64,000 bases of DNA from Fimbriimonadales bacterium (GTDB lineage: Bacteria; Armatimonadota; Fimbriimonadia; Fimbriimonadales; GBS-DC). Both the position numbers and the translations under genes were made by a program. This document shows, piece after piece, positions 46,797 through 55,265 of this stretch. The DNA is taken from contig JANXAW010000008.1 of NCBI GenBank assembly GCA_025061985.1, positions 22,786 through 86,785 of the forward strand, in the 5' to 3' direction. Each line of letters opens with the position of its first letter. The stretch's first letter is position 1. A model generated the notes under the pieces. That model was not told the origin of the DNA. It saw only the letters and a program-made list of their open reading frames with translations, and did no database searches.

Positions 46797-47596
46797 AAGC
46801 GGGTGTGCCTGCGCTAGAGACGCGCCAACTAGTGTACGCAGTAGATGGCAAGGTCATCCTCAAGGGGATAGACCTGCGTGTGGAGTATGGCGAGGTGGTG
46901 GGGATTATGGGGGCGTCGGGCAGTGGGAAGACCACCTTGCTCAAGTGCCTTTGCGGGTTGCTTAAGCCGACTTCTGGTGAGGTGTGGGTGGAGGGTGTGA
47001 ACATTGCGCCGCTCAGTGAGCGTGAACGGATGCCCTTGCGCTTGCGGTTGGGGATTGTGTTTCAGGATGCGGCGCTGTTTGATTACCTTACTGTGTACGA
47101 AAATGTGGCATTTGGCGTGGAGCGTCATCGCAAGCTAAGTCGCGAGCAGGTACGTCAGATTGTGCGCGAGCGGTTGGCGTGGGTTGGGCTGGAGGGCGTG
47201 GAGCATTTGTATCCGTCGCAGCTATCGGGGGGTATGCGCAAGCGGGTTGGGTTGGCGCGTGCTTTGGCGATGGACCCGCACATCGTGCTGTTTGATGAGC
47301 CAACCAGCGGGCTAGACCCTGTAAACGCCTATCAAGTCGATCGCTTGATTGTGCGCCTCAACCGTGAGCTAAACCTCACCGCGGTGGTGGTCTCTCACGA
47401 TGTGGTGAGTCTGATGCGCACTTGCAGTCGTATTGTAATGATTGAGGCGGGGCAGATTATTGCTGAGGGCACGCCTGAAACTATCCGTCAGTTGGAGCAT
47501 CCCCAGGTGCGGGCGTTTTTGCGAATGGCTTCTTCTGAGACGCTGGACGATGTTCCGTGGCTCGGCTATAATATTGGTCAGGAGGCGCAGGTATGA
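46793..47596 (+). CDS. mlaF: MlaF-type ABC transporter ATPase
   Basis: A 267-residue ATPase for the MlaE permease. Walker A GASGSGKTT near residue 45, signature LSGGMRKRVGLARA near 145, Walker B IVLFDEPTSGLDP and the H-loop VVVSHD are present. The GMRKR variant is typical of MlaF. Its ATGA overlap with the next small gene shows one operon. Confidence 0.95.
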   Translation: MKAGVPALETRQLVYAVDGKVILKGIDLRVEYGEVVGIMGASGSGKTTLLKCLCGLLKPTSGEVWVEGVNIAPLSERERMPLRLRLGIVFQDAALFDYLTVYENVAFGVERHRKLSREQVRQIVRERLAWVGLEGVEHLYPSQLSGGMRKRVGLARALAMDPHIVLFDEPTSGLDPVNAYQVDRLIVRLNRELNLTAVVVSHDVVSLMRTCSRIVMIEAGQIIAEGTPETIRQLEHPQVRAFLRMASSETLDDVPWLGYNIGQEAQV

Positions 47597-47826
47597 CGTC
47601 TGATGCAGAGCTCCGCCGGTTGGTGTTGCGCGATATCACCAAGCGCCATATAGACACCTCGCGGTTGGATGTGCAGGTGTATCACGGGGTGGTGTACCTG
47701 CGGGGTGTGGTGAGCGCGTTGCGCGGGCACGACATTGATGTTCAGGCGGAGATGGAGATTATTCGGCGGATTTTGCGCCAGCGCCCGGGTGTGCGCGACG
47801 TTGTGATCGATGTGACGTATCGCTAA
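47593..47826 (+). CDS. BON-domain-like small protein
   Basis: A 77-residue protein with strand-helix patterns of a BON domain: VQVYHGVVYLRGVVSA then HDIDVQAEMEIIRRILRQRPGVRDVVIDVTY. BON domains bind phospholipid or join membrane partners. There is no signal peptide, so it would be cytoplasmic. It occupies the place where an MCE protein (MlaD) is expected, so it may have a lipid-related role. Confidence 0.72.
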   Translation: MTSDAELRRLVLRDITKRHIDTSRLDVQVYHGVVYLRGVVSALRGHDIDVQAEMEIIRRILRQRPGVRDVVIDVTYR

Positions 47827-47833
47827 GGCACCT

Positions 47834-48538
47834 GTGCGGTGGTTGCTGGACGCGCTCTATCCGAGGCGCTGTGTTGCTTGTGGGCGGTTCTGCGCCGAGC
47901 CGGTGTGCGAGGGGTGTCGCGCGACTTGGCGGCTGATTTTGCCTCCTGCCTGTTTGCGCTGTGGAGCGCCGTTGCGGGCTTTGGGGGAGTGTCGCTACTG
48001 CCTGGGGCGCGCGTATGCTTTCGACCGTGCAGTTTGCGCGAGCGTTTACGCCGATAGTGTCCGTTGTGCACTGCTGAACCTCAAGTTCCGTCGGTGGAAG
48101 CGGGCGGCAGAACCGTTGGCGCACTTGCTATGGCAAGCGCTTCAGCAAGCAGGTGAGGATGAGCTTGGTGCGGATGGGATTGTGCCTGTGCCGATTCACC
48201 GCTTGCGGCGCGCGTGGCGTGGGTTCAACCAGGCAGAGCTATTAGCGCGTGCGCTTAGTCTGCTGTCGGGCGTGCCCGTTTGGGCTGGGGTATTGCGTCG
48301 GCGGTTTTACCAACGCCCGCAAGTAGGCTTGAGTCAAACGGAGCGTGCGCAGAATGTTCACGGTGCGTTTGAGGTGGTATGCCCTGAGCAGGTGCGCAAC
48401 CGTGTGGTGTGGCTGTTGGATGATGTGTTCACCACGGGCAGTACGCTTGATGCGTGCGCGACGGTTCTCAAAGAGGCGGGTGCTGCGTGCGTAGTTGCGC
48501 TTGCTGTGGCACGGGATCTTGCAGAGGTTGGGGAGTGA
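47834..48538 (+). CDS. comF: ComF-family phosphoribosyltransferase-like protein
   Basis: A 234-residue protein. The N-terminus has a double zinc finger (CVACGRFCAEPVCEGC, CLRCGAP, CRYCLG) and the C-terminus a PRT domain with the PRPP motif VVWLLDDVFTTGSTLDAC. In competent bacteria ComF helps handle incoming DNA. Start is GTG 47834, 8 nt after the BON gene stop. Confidence in the competence role is low; homologues are widespread. Confidence 0.9.
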   Translation: MRWLLDALYPRRCVACGRFCAEPVCEGCRATWRLILPPACLRCGAPLRALGECRYCLGRAYAFDRAVCASVYADSVRCALLNLKFRRWKRAAEPLAHLLWQALQQAGEDELGADGIVPVPIHRLRRAWRGFNQAELLARALSLLSGVPVWAGVLRRRFYQRPQVGLSQTERAQNVHGAFEVVCPEQVRNRVVWLLDDVFTTGSTLDACATVLKEAGAACVVALAVARDLAEVGE

Positions 48539-48550
48539 ACTCATTATTTT

Positions 48551-48626
48551 TGGTGGAGCGGAGGGGATTCGAACCCCCGACCTCTAGAGTGCGATTCTAG
48601 CGCTCTCCCAGCTGAGCTACCGCCCC
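48551..48626 (-). tRNA. tRNA-Ala (anticodon CGC)
   Basis: A complete cloverleaf with acceptor GGGGCGG and CCGCTCC. The G3-U70 pair, the alanine identity signal, is present, and the anticodon loop ATCGCAC reads CGC. The CCA end is encoded. A TATAAT on the minus strand (48641-48646) is its promoter. Confidence 0.95.
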
Positions 48627-48686
48627 ACGTGGCAGTCCAAATTATACCACGCCTGCGCAAGCCAATTCAAGGGGGCAGGAGTTTGC

Positions 48687-49037
48687 GTGGCGCTGTCGAA
48701 TCGCGCTTCTATGATGCAGGAAGAGAAGGCGCCTGCGATGCCCCCGTTGCTGAATGTGGGGTTTTACAACTTCGTGGTGACGGGTAAGATTGTGGCGTTG
48801 GTGCGGGTGGACTCTGCGCCGGTGAAGCGCCTTGTGCAGCAGCTGCGGCGCGAGGGCACGAAGCTGATTGACGCGACGCAGGGTAGGCGCACGCGGTGTG
48901 CGATCTTCCTTAGCAGCGGGCAAGTGGTGCTGTCTGCGTTGACGCAGGAGACGCTTGCTAAGCGTTTGAGCCGCCCTGAAACTATCTTTGCGCCCGAGGC
49001 TGCTGAGGAAGAGCTTGCGGAGCCAGAGGCGGAGTGA
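48687..49037 (+). CDS. RemA/DUF370-family protein
   Basis: A 116-residue protein with LLNVGFYNFVVTGKIVALVRVDSAPVKRLVQQLRREGTKLIDATQGRRTRCAI, the DUF370 pattern of RemA, a DNA-binding matrix regulator in Bacillus. A 17-residue N-terminal extension and an acidic tail are extra. GCAGGAG precedes GTG 48687; the inner ATG at 48738 would give the usual RemA length. RemA-like proteins form ring-shaped DNA-binding oligomers. Confidence 0.82.
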   Translation: MALSNRASMMQEEKAPAMPPLLNVGFYNFVVTGKIVALVRVDSAPVKRLVQQLRREGTKLIDATQGRRTRCAIFLSSGQVVLSALTQETLAKRLSRPETIFAPEAAEEELAEPEAE

Positions 49038-49043
49038 GCGCGT

Positions 49044-49313
49044 TTACACGCCCTCCCGCGCTGTTTTGAGAACTTCTGCTGCCGATTCGGGGTAAGCGAA
49101 TGCAAGCAGCTTCAGTGCGCTCTGAATGCCCGCCGAGGTCTCGCACAGGCGCAGCAGCAAGGCACGCATATGGCGCAGATGCCCTGCCTTGAGAAGCGCC
49201 TCGCCTACTTGGTAGAGCAGGTGGAACTCGTCGGGAGGCAGCTCTATTGCCAGTTTGAGCGCGCGTTCTGGTTCGCCTAAGTCAGTCTGCGTCGGGAGAC
49301 GTATGCCATGCAT
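49044..49313 (-). CDS. Helical protein of unknown function
   Basis: An 89-residue, all-helical sequence (ALKLAIELPPDEFHLLYQVGEALLKAGHLRHMRALLLRLC). It resembles solenoid repeats but is too short to classify. A neighbouring frame encodes MSKMYEFIPDAWHTSPDAD and stops inside it, so the true N-terminus may be shifted. It overlaps nothing else. Confidence is low. Confidence 0.4.
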   Translation of the reverse strand: MHGIRLPTQTDLGEPERALKLAIELPPDEFHLLYQVGEALLKAGHLRHMRALLLRLCETSAGIQSALKLLAFAYPESAAEVLKTAREGV

Positions 49314-49381
49314 CGGGGATGAACTCGTACATTTTGCTCATGCGGCGTTTCCATTGCGCCCCCTGTTCACCGCTTCTGTCG

Positions 49382-49498
49382 TCAATAATACCAATACGTG
49401 CCACCCACAGCAAGGAGCAGCGTGGCGCCCACAGGCAGTGAGGCAGGTAGCGTGTGGGAGATCGCAAACAGCGCCAGTGGCCCGAAGATTACCCCCAT
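49382..49498 (-). CDS. Very short hydrophobic reading frame, doubtful
   Basis: A 38-residue frame (MGVIFGPLALFAISHTLPASLPVGATLLLAVGGTYWYY pattern, two hydrophobic stretches). No ribosome site or promoter is clear, and it may be a remnant of a membrane protein gene. It is listed because it is the only protein-like signal in the gap after the RemA-like gene. Confidence 0.25.
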   Translation of the reverse strand: MGVIFGPLALFAISHTLPASLPVGATLLLAVGGTYWYY

Positions 49499-49807
49499 TA
49501 CGAATCTGCTCGGGCAATGGCGCAGATTTCTTTGCACTACGGAATTCATCTGCGTTCATTGTACCGCCGACGCTACGCGAGCAGATTTTGTTAGCTTAGG
49601 CGCAGGGCAGGAGCTGAGGTTCCTCACTGCACTTGGGATGACGGGCAACCTTCGTTGGTGAGGACGCTCGCGCTGCAGTACTACGACATCGCTGCGATGA
49701 GTTTAGGGCAGACATAGGGGCTTGCCCTCGCATTGTCAGTAAGCTTGCTGACAGTAGCAGCAGCATAGGTTGCCGTTAGCAGTTGGTGCTATCCCTGTGC
49801 ATAGGGG
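49499..49807. other. Gene-poor gap before the capsid module
   Basis: No convincing gene, tRNA or terminator here. It holds a GTCAG/GCTGAC inverted repeat near 49736-49753 and a GCCGACGCTACG stretch matching one arm of the repeat at 41969. No dif-like 28-mer was found by eye. Confidence 0.4.
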
Positions 49808-50638
49808 ATGCAACGCGCTGCGTGGGTTTATCGCGAGGCGAAGTTGATCGAAACGGGGGTGTATCCCGACAAGGGGGTTGTGCTTACGGAGGCGCATTTG
49901 GAGCGGTTAGTGCGCTCGTTTCGTGCGCCTGTGCCCCTGCTGGTGGAGCATCGCCCATCGCCCCTTGTGTTGGGGTGGCTGGTGCGCGTATGGCGACGCG
50001 GTGGCGAGCTATTTGGCACGCTGGCGCTTTTGCCCGAAGCCGATGCACTGCTGCGTCGTCTGCGCGTACGCGGGCTGAGCGTTGGGCTGAGCCGCGATTT
50101 GAGCCAGCTGTTGGAGGTCTCTATCACTGCCAACCCCCGTATTGCCAGTGCGCAGCTGTTCCACGCAGCGCCACACACTACGGAGGTGATTCGGTTGGAG
50201 CAAGCAACACTCCAGATGCCTGTGCAGACACCTATGCGCCACGATGCTGAAGCGCCTGCAGAGTTGGGAGCCTATCACGAGCTGTTGGAGGCGCGTGTGC
50301 GCGCCTTGGAAGCCGAGTTGAAGCGTCGCGAAGCTCGCGAACAGGTGCAACAGTGGAGCATGCGCGGGCAAATACCGCCTGCTTTGGCGCCTCTTGCGGA
50401 GGCGATCCTGCTGTATGGCGACGCGCCCGTGCAGTTTAGCGGTGAGACCGTGCCAGTGAGCGAGCTGTTTCGTCGCTTCGTCAGCAGTTTGCCCCCGCGC
50501 CACTTGCTGACCGAGCTTGCCCCCGTGCCTGAGCAGGAGACTCCTCAGTTCAGCATTGAGGCGCTGGAGTTTCTGCGACGCGCGTTCCCCGATATGGATC
50601 CCGCTGAAATCCTCAACTCTATGAAGGAGGTGCGCTAA
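49808..50638 (+). CDS. Mu-like head maturation protease with scaffold tail
   Basis: A 276-residue protein. The N-terminal half (ETGVYPDKGVVLTEAHLERLVRSF, VPLLVEHRPSPLVLGWL, GLSVGLSRDLSQLLEVSITANPRI) resembles Mu gpI-type prohead proteases. After about 150 a coiled coil and C-terminal helices are typical of a scaffold. Related proteins cleave themselves and the scaffold during head assembly. No clear ribosome site precedes ATG 49808. It heads a five-gene cluster. Confidence 0.68.
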   Translation: MQRAAWVYREAKLIETGVYPDKGVVLTEAHLERLVRSFRAPVPLLVEHRPSPLVLGWLVRVWRRGGELFGTLALLPEADALLRRLRVRGLSVGLSRDLSQLLEVSITANPRIASAQLFHAAPHTTEVIRLEQATLQMPVQTPMRHDAEAPAELGAYHELLEARVRALEAELKRREAREQVQQWSMRGQIPPALAPLAEAILLYGDAPVQFSGETVPVSELFRRFVSSLPPRHLLTELAPVPEQETPQFSIEALEFLRRAFPDMDPAEILNSMKEVR

Positions 50639-50639
50639 G

Positions 50640-51053
50640 ATGCCTGCGCTTAGCCAACCCTACGAGGCGCATGAGCGCGAAGGGCTGATTGTTGCCTATC
50701 CCGTGAAGGCGAACACGCGGATTTGGAAGGGCGCGCTGGTATGCGTGGATAGCACGGGCTACTTGGTACCCGCCAGCGACGCCACAGGGCTACGCTTTGT
50801 GGGCGTAGCGTTTGAGAGCGTGGACAACACGGGTGGCAGCAACGGCGCCAAACGCTGCCGCGTGATCAAGCGCGGGAGCTTCGTGTACAACCGCATAGGC
50901 AACTTCAGCCAAGCCGATGTTGGACTGACCGTACGTGCGATTAGCGACAACGAGGTTGCCAAAACCAGCACCCATAACGTGCTTGTGGGCACTGTTGTGG
51001 AGCTGATGGACGGCAACCGCGTGCGGATTCGGATTGACAACCACACTGTGTAG
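50640..51053 (+). CDS. Capsid cement/decoration-like protein
   Basis: A 137-residue beta-rich protein (ALVCVDSTGYLVPASDATGLRFVGVAFESVDNTGG...RCRVIKRGSFVY) in the place of a head-stabilising gene, between protease and capsid genes. The pattern fits the phage DUF2190-like cement group. One base separates it from the protease stop. The assignment rests on size, fold and position. Confidence 0.6.
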   Translation: MPALSQPYEAHEREGLIVAYPVKANTRIWKGALVCVDSTGYLVPASDATGLRFVGVAFESVDNTGGSNGAKRCRVIKRGSFVYNRIGNFSQADVGLTVRAISDNEVAKTSTHNVLVGTVVELMDGNRVRIRIDNHTV

Positions 51054-51066
51054 GAGGTGAGCCGCG

Positions 51067-51996
51067 ATGCCTTTAGTACGCAGTGATTTGCTCGCGCTGG
51101 TAGAAGCGGGCTTGCGCACAGAGTTTTTCCGCGCCTACCGTCAGCTGGAAGAAGCGAGCATCGTGCCTAAAATCGCCACGATTGTGCGCACGAACCTGCC
51201 CACTCAAAAGTACGGCTGGTTGGGCAGCGTGCCTACAATGCGCGAGTTTGTGGACGAGCGACAGCCTGTGGGCTTGAATGTGTTTGAATACACCATCAGC
51301 GATCAGGTGTGGGAAGCCTCGATTGCTGTGGAGCGGCGCGCCCTAGAAGACGAGCAGTACGATATGATCCGCATGCGCGTGCGCGACCTTGCGTTAGAGG
51401 CTGCCCGCCACAAAGAACAGTTGGTGATTGAGGCGTTGATTCGGGGCAGCATTGACGGGCGTTGCTACGACGGGCAACTGCTGTTTGACACTGACCACAG
51501 GGAAGGCGAAAGTGGGCTACAGAGCAACATCTACGACGGCGCGCTCTCTACCAGCAGCCTGCAAGCAGCCATCGCCCAGATGATGCAGTTCAAGGACGAC
51601 CGAGGGCGACCGATGGGGATTATGCCTGACACGCTGCTGGTTGGTCCCAAGCTCCAGTGGCTGGCGATGGAGCTGCTGGAATCGCCGATTGTGGTGCAAG
51701 CGAACACCACAGGCAACTTCACGCCCTATCGGAATGTGCTGCAGGGCAAGCTGCGTTTGATTGTGTCGCCCTACATCACGGGTGCGCACGAGAACAAGTG
51801 GTTCCTACTGGACACTTCGCGTGCGGTGCGCGCGATCATCTTGCAAGAGCGGCACGATGTGCCGCTGGAGTTTGCCGCGCTGGACAAGCCCGATAGCGAG
51901 CAGGTGTTTATGCGCGACAAGGTGCTCTATGGCGTTCGCGCCCGCTACGGCGTTGGGTACGGACTGTGGCAAACCGCGCTGATGGGAACAGGCTAA
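51067..51996 (+). CDS. Mu gpT-like major capsid protein
   Basis: A 309-residue protein like the Mu major head subunit gpT. LRTEFFRAYRQLEEASIVPKIATIVRTNLPTQKYGWLGSVPTMREF is the typical N-terminal arm; the LLFDTDHREG segment and PDTLLVGPKLQWLAMELL are in the HK97-like core; a final ALDKPDSEQVFMRDKVLYGVRARYGVGYGLWQTAL closes the chain. TAGGAGGTGAG precedes the ATG. No portal or terminase is nearby. Confidence 0.78.
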   Translation: MPLVRSDLLALVEAGLRTEFFRAYRQLEEASIVPKIATIVRTNLPTQKYGWLGSVPTMREFVDERQPVGLNVFEYTISDQVWEASIAVERRALEDEQYDMIRMRVRDLALEAARHKEQLVIEALIRGSIDGRCYDGQLLFDTDHREGESGLQSNIYDGALSTSSLQAAIAQMMQFKDDRGRPMGIMPDTLLVGPKLQWLAMELLESPIVVQANTTGNFTPYRNVLQGKLRLIVSPYITGAHENKWFLLDTSRAVRAIILQERHDVPLEFAALDKPDSEQVFMRDKVLYGVRARYGVGYGLWQTALMGTG

Positions 51997-52059
51997 TTCG
52001 CTTGGGGCGAGTGCTCAACTCGCCCCTTGCCCAACACTTGCTAAGGAGGAGTTGCGCAG

Positions 52060-52533
52060 ATGCCAATCCGCTTTCTGAAGAACCGCTCAGAGATCGCAGA
52101 GGTAAGTTGGGAGTCGCCATTGCCTGTGCGGGAGACAAACCGCGAGCGTCGACTGGTGCAGGCAGATCCCCTTCTACTTGCCACCCTCACCGTAGACACC
52201 ACCGAACGCGACCTCATAGGAAACACCGCCTCTGAAATCGCCACCATCGCCAACGCCGGGCAGTACCGCACGCTGATTTGGACCGGCGTCAAAACCGGCA
52301 CCGCCGACATCACCTACACCGTCCGCGCCCGCACCACCGACGCCGACGGACAACCCCTCGGCACCGGCTGGCTCACCCTCACCTCCGGCACAATCGCCGG
52401 CGCTGCCGGCACATGGTTCCGCATCACCATTAGCCAACCCGAAGGCTTGTACTTTGACCAGTACCGCATCACCGTGCAACAAACCTCCGGCTCGCAAACC
52501 CTAATCAGCAAACTCGTGGGGGTACGCGGATGA
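52060..52533 (+). CDS. Beta-sandwich-like protein of the capsid cluster, unrecognised
   Basis: A 157-residue protein. After an initial 40 residues it is Thr/Ile-rich with alternating strands (ATLTVDTTERDLIGNTASEIATIANAG, ITYTVRARTTDADG). This could be a fibre or fastener domain. AAGGAGGAG precedes the ATG. From about 52160, the plus strand becomes very C-rich, unlike the capsid genes before it. ATGA overlap couples it to the next gene. Confidence 0.6.
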   Translation: MPIRFLKNRSEIAEVSWESPLPVRETNRERRLVQADPLLLATLTVDTTERDLIGNTASEIATIANAGQYRTLIWTGVKTGTADITYTVRARTTDADGQPLGTGWLTLTSGTIAGAAGTWFRITISQPEGLYFDQYRITVQQTSGSQTLISKLVGVRG

Positions 52534-54572
52534 AACTCTTGGTCGTCTTAGAAGCCGTGCACCTTCACCCACTGCCCCGCCTCCTGCGAATGCTGGGGAT
52601 AGACTTCGCCATCGCCTACCTCGACGGCGACCTGCAAACACCCCACGGACGCTTTGCGTGGAACAACGATTCCGCCATCCGCGCCTATCTGCGCCGGTAC
52701 GATGCTGTGCTGGTAGGCGTGCGCGGCAATCTGCTTAGCTCCACACCGCCGATTTTCCGAAGCTTCCGCTGGCTCGGCTGGAACGAACCCAACGACCCAC
52801 CCGTCGCCTACGTCGGCTTAGACCCCCGCGCCAACTTCGCCGCCCTTAGCGACGCCATCCCCGCAGACTTTCCTTTGCTGCGTCCCAACCCAAGCGATAC
52901 CGCCAACACCTTGTTTGCCTTCCCCACCGGCAACTACATACGCACCGCAGGCTTGCGCGTGCGCCTAACCCGCGAAAATGTGGAACTGTACATCCCGTGC
53001 GCCATCGCCCAAGCCACCACCCTCTGGGAACCCAACGACGGGTATCTCTACCGACTGGACCTGGCAAAGCACGCTGCCCTTGCCGGCGCCGGCGAGATTT
53101 TAGCCGTGCCCGTCCGCGAAGATATCGACTTCCCCAACGATGTGGTGTGCGCCTACCGCTACAAAAACCGCTACCTGCTGCCGATGGTCGTCTACCAAAA
53201 CTGGCTCAACCCCTTGCCCCTTTTGCGCGGCACCTTCTGGGCACTGTATGCGCTCAAACTGCTGGGAGTGCGTCCTGCCTATTCCATCCCGCTGTTTATG
53301 GTCATGGACGACGCCCTGATGCTCTACATTTCGCCCAACCCCGCGCCGGCAGGAATGCCCACCTACGCGCAGTTTGCCCGGATTGGCTACGAAACCTATC
53401 GGTACTGGGCGGAGGAGTTCTACCCGCGCACCGGGTGTGCGATGGTGTGCGGACTGCTTACAGGCGGACGCTACCGCAGCGGCTACGGCGAACACTGGAA
53501 GCTGGTGCAACTTGGGCGCTGGATAAACGAGACCTTGGATACAGCCACACGCGAGCAGATTAGGCAGTGGCACGCGCTGCTGCTGAAACACCACGCGGGC
53601 GGGTTGCCGTGCACGATTCACGACCACACGCTTGAGCTGCGTGCCAATCGCACGCACTCAGGCTTTGTGCGCCACAACGATGCGGGCTTTGCCCACGCAG
53701 CACCAAACGATGTGCCCCTCACGCGCGGCACGACGCTTGTGCGCCAAGCGAACGCGCCGATGCACCCACCGGCAGGAGCGCAGGAACGCGAAATCGGTGG
53801 CGAGCGCTACTGGGAGTGGGGCTTTACGACCTCTGGCACAGGCACCACCCTCTCCACCATCACGCCCAACAACCTCTATGCTGCGCGACTGATGTGGGAA
53901 AGCGCTGTGGTGGAGATGCTGGCGCTGGGCTTTCCCGACGCGCACGGAGGCAACGACTACCGGCTGATGATTAGCCCAAACAACTTCACGGGCGATGTGC
54001 CTACATGGCGCGCGATACGGGAGCTGGGGTATCAGGCGGTGCGCTGCCATTTGCCACGCTCCGTGCACACCCCGCCCGATACCAACCCCGCGCCGTGGCA
54101 CGGAATCGTAGAGGGGTTGCACCTGCTAAGTACGATTGGGGTGGATGGGACGGGCGTGTTTGAACTCACACTGGGGCTGTTTTACGCGGGCTATCCCAAC
54201 CACACCGCCGTGGGCTTTTTTGGGTTGGACGTGAATGGGGATATCACACAGCAGTGGGCCAGTAACCGGGTGGTGGCGGCGCAGCGGGCGTATCGGCGCT
54301 ATGTGGCGATGGCGACGGAGTACTGGCTCCAGAGTGCGTTCGGCACCATCGCGGTGATGGCGCACCCGAATGTGATTTTGGGCTGGGCAGACCCGAATGA
54401 CCCAGTGCGTCCGTTTGACCCTGCCGACCCGCGCGTTGGGGGCCCGAGCATCAACTTTTTGCTGGAGCTGGCGTGGAACATGGAGAAAGTGGTGGCGGTG
54501 CTGGCGCCGTACCTGAAGTGGGGCACGGTGCGCGAATACGTGGCGCTGCGGGAGCGAGTGTTGAGCGGGTAG
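52530..54572 (+). CDS. Large protein with deacetylase/hydrolase-like features, unrecognised
   Basis: A 680-residue soluble protein without signal peptide. The N-terminal part (MKLLVVLEAVHLHPLPRLLRMLG, RYDAVLVGVRG) is an alpha/beta region. The middle shows IPLFMVMDDALMLYISP and AMVCGLLTGGR, and the end IAVMAHPNVILGW, reminiscent of NodB-like deacetylases or alpha/beta hydrolases. It may modify carbohydrate or be a tail-fibre enzyme. The first half is C-rich on the coding strand and the second half is G-rich, so the gene may be chimeric. No exact family is recognised. Confidence 0.6.
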   Translation: MKLLVVLEAVHLHPLPRLLRMLGIDFAIAYLDGDLQTPHGRFAWNNDSAIRAYLRRYDAVLVGVRGNLLSSTPPIFRSFRWLGWNEPNDPPVAYVGLDPRANFAALSDAIPADFPLLRPNPSDTANTLFAFPTGNYIRTAGLRVRLTRENVELYIPCAIAQATTLWEPNDGYLYRLDLAKHAALAGAGEILAVPVREDIDFPNDVVCAYRYKNRYLLPMVVYQNWLNPLPLLRGTFWALYALKLLGVRPAYSIPLFMVMDDALMLYISPNPAPAGMPTYAQFARIGYETYRYWAEEFYPRTGCAMVCGLLTGGRYRSGYGEHWKLVQLGRWINETLDTATREQIRQWHALLLKHHAGGLPCTIHDHTLELRANRTHSGFVRHNDAGFAHAAPNDVPLTRGTTLVRQANAPMHPPAGAQEREIGGERYWEWGFTTSGTGTTLSTITPNNLYAARLMWESAVVEMLALGFPDAHGGNDYRLMISPNNFTGDVPTWRAIRELGYQAVRCHLPRSVHTPPDTNPAPWHGIVEGLHLLSTIGVDGTGVFELTLGLFYAGYPNHTAVGFFGLDVNGDITQQWASNRVVAAQRAYRRYVAMATEYWLQSAFGTIAVMAHPNVILGWADPNDPVRPFDPADPRVGGPSINFLLELAWNMEKVVAVLAPYLKWGTVREYVALRERVLSG

Positions 54573-54596
54573 GCCGAAGCGCGTTGCTGCCGAAGG

Positions 54597-55265
54597 TTAG
54601 AGCGTCCGATTGCGGGCTGCAGCGCTTAGCGGGGCGTCAATGAAAGCATACACCCAAGTAAGCACCATCACCCCTGCCACAAACAGCTGCAGCCCGCTCA
54701 CAGACCCCTGCATGCGTGCCGGGTTGATAAGATACGCTAACACGTTGTGAATGAAGTCGCTGCCCCCAGGCGCTGTAAGCAGCACGATAAAGCCAATAAT
54801 CATAATCCCCAAAATCACGCCGCCTTTGACGAACTGCCCGTTGTAGAGTTGTCCCACCCCAGGCATTATTAGTGAGAGCAGAAACGCCAGTCCGGGGTTG
54901 CGCGGGAGGGTGAGGGTGTCTTCCGTGCTTTTGCCTTCCAGAGCGCGCTCCCACTGCTGATATTGGGCTTGTAGGCGCGTCACTTGGAGCACGGCTTCGG
55001 CGTATTTGCGCTCGATGTGGGCGTTTTGAGGTTGCAGCTCGTGAGCGCGCTTGTAGGCATCACGTGCTGCTTGCCAGTCGCCGTTAGCTTTAGCGTAGTC
55101 GCCCAGCACTTCCCATACGCTGGCGTCTTCGGGGCTAAGCTCCAACGCTTGTTGGAGCAGCTCTTTTGCCTTGGTGTATTCACCGCGCACTTGGTGGATA
55201 TGCGCCCTGCGCAGTAGTTGTTCGATCTCAGCGCGTTTCGGATCCAGTTCGTCGCCGACCCTCAT
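54597..55265 (-). CDS. TPR protein with a TM2-like membrane domain
   Basis: A 222-residue protein with two to three TPR units (RAHIHQVRGEYTKAKELLQQALELSPEDASVWEVLGDYAKANGDWQAARDAYKRA) and a C-terminal membrane domain NPGLAFLLSLIMPGVGQLYNGQFVKGG, the pattern of TM2/DUF5683 proteins. It faces the cytoplasm and may scaffold a membrane complex. Its start overlaps rsfS by 38 nt. Confidence 0.75.
   Translation of the reverse strand: MRVGDELDPKRAEIEQLLRRAHIHQVRGEYTKAKELLQQALELSPEDASVWEVLGDYAKANGDWQAARDAYKRAHELQPQNAHIERKYAEAVLQVTRLQAQYQQWERALEGKSTEDTLTLPRNPGLAFLLSLIMPGVGQLYNGQFVKGGVILGIMIIGFIVLLTAPGGSDFIHNVLAYLINPARMQGSVSGLQLFVAGVMVLTWVYAFIDAPLSAAARNRTL

Noticed and set aside
49300..49810. dif site in the gap near the skew change
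   Set aside because: No 28-mer resembling the XerCD consensus could be found by eye. A computed search is still needed.
48551..54572. tRNA-Ala as the integration site of the capsid module
   Set aside because: The tRNA 3' end faces comF, away from the module, and no duplicated tRNA end lies at the far side.
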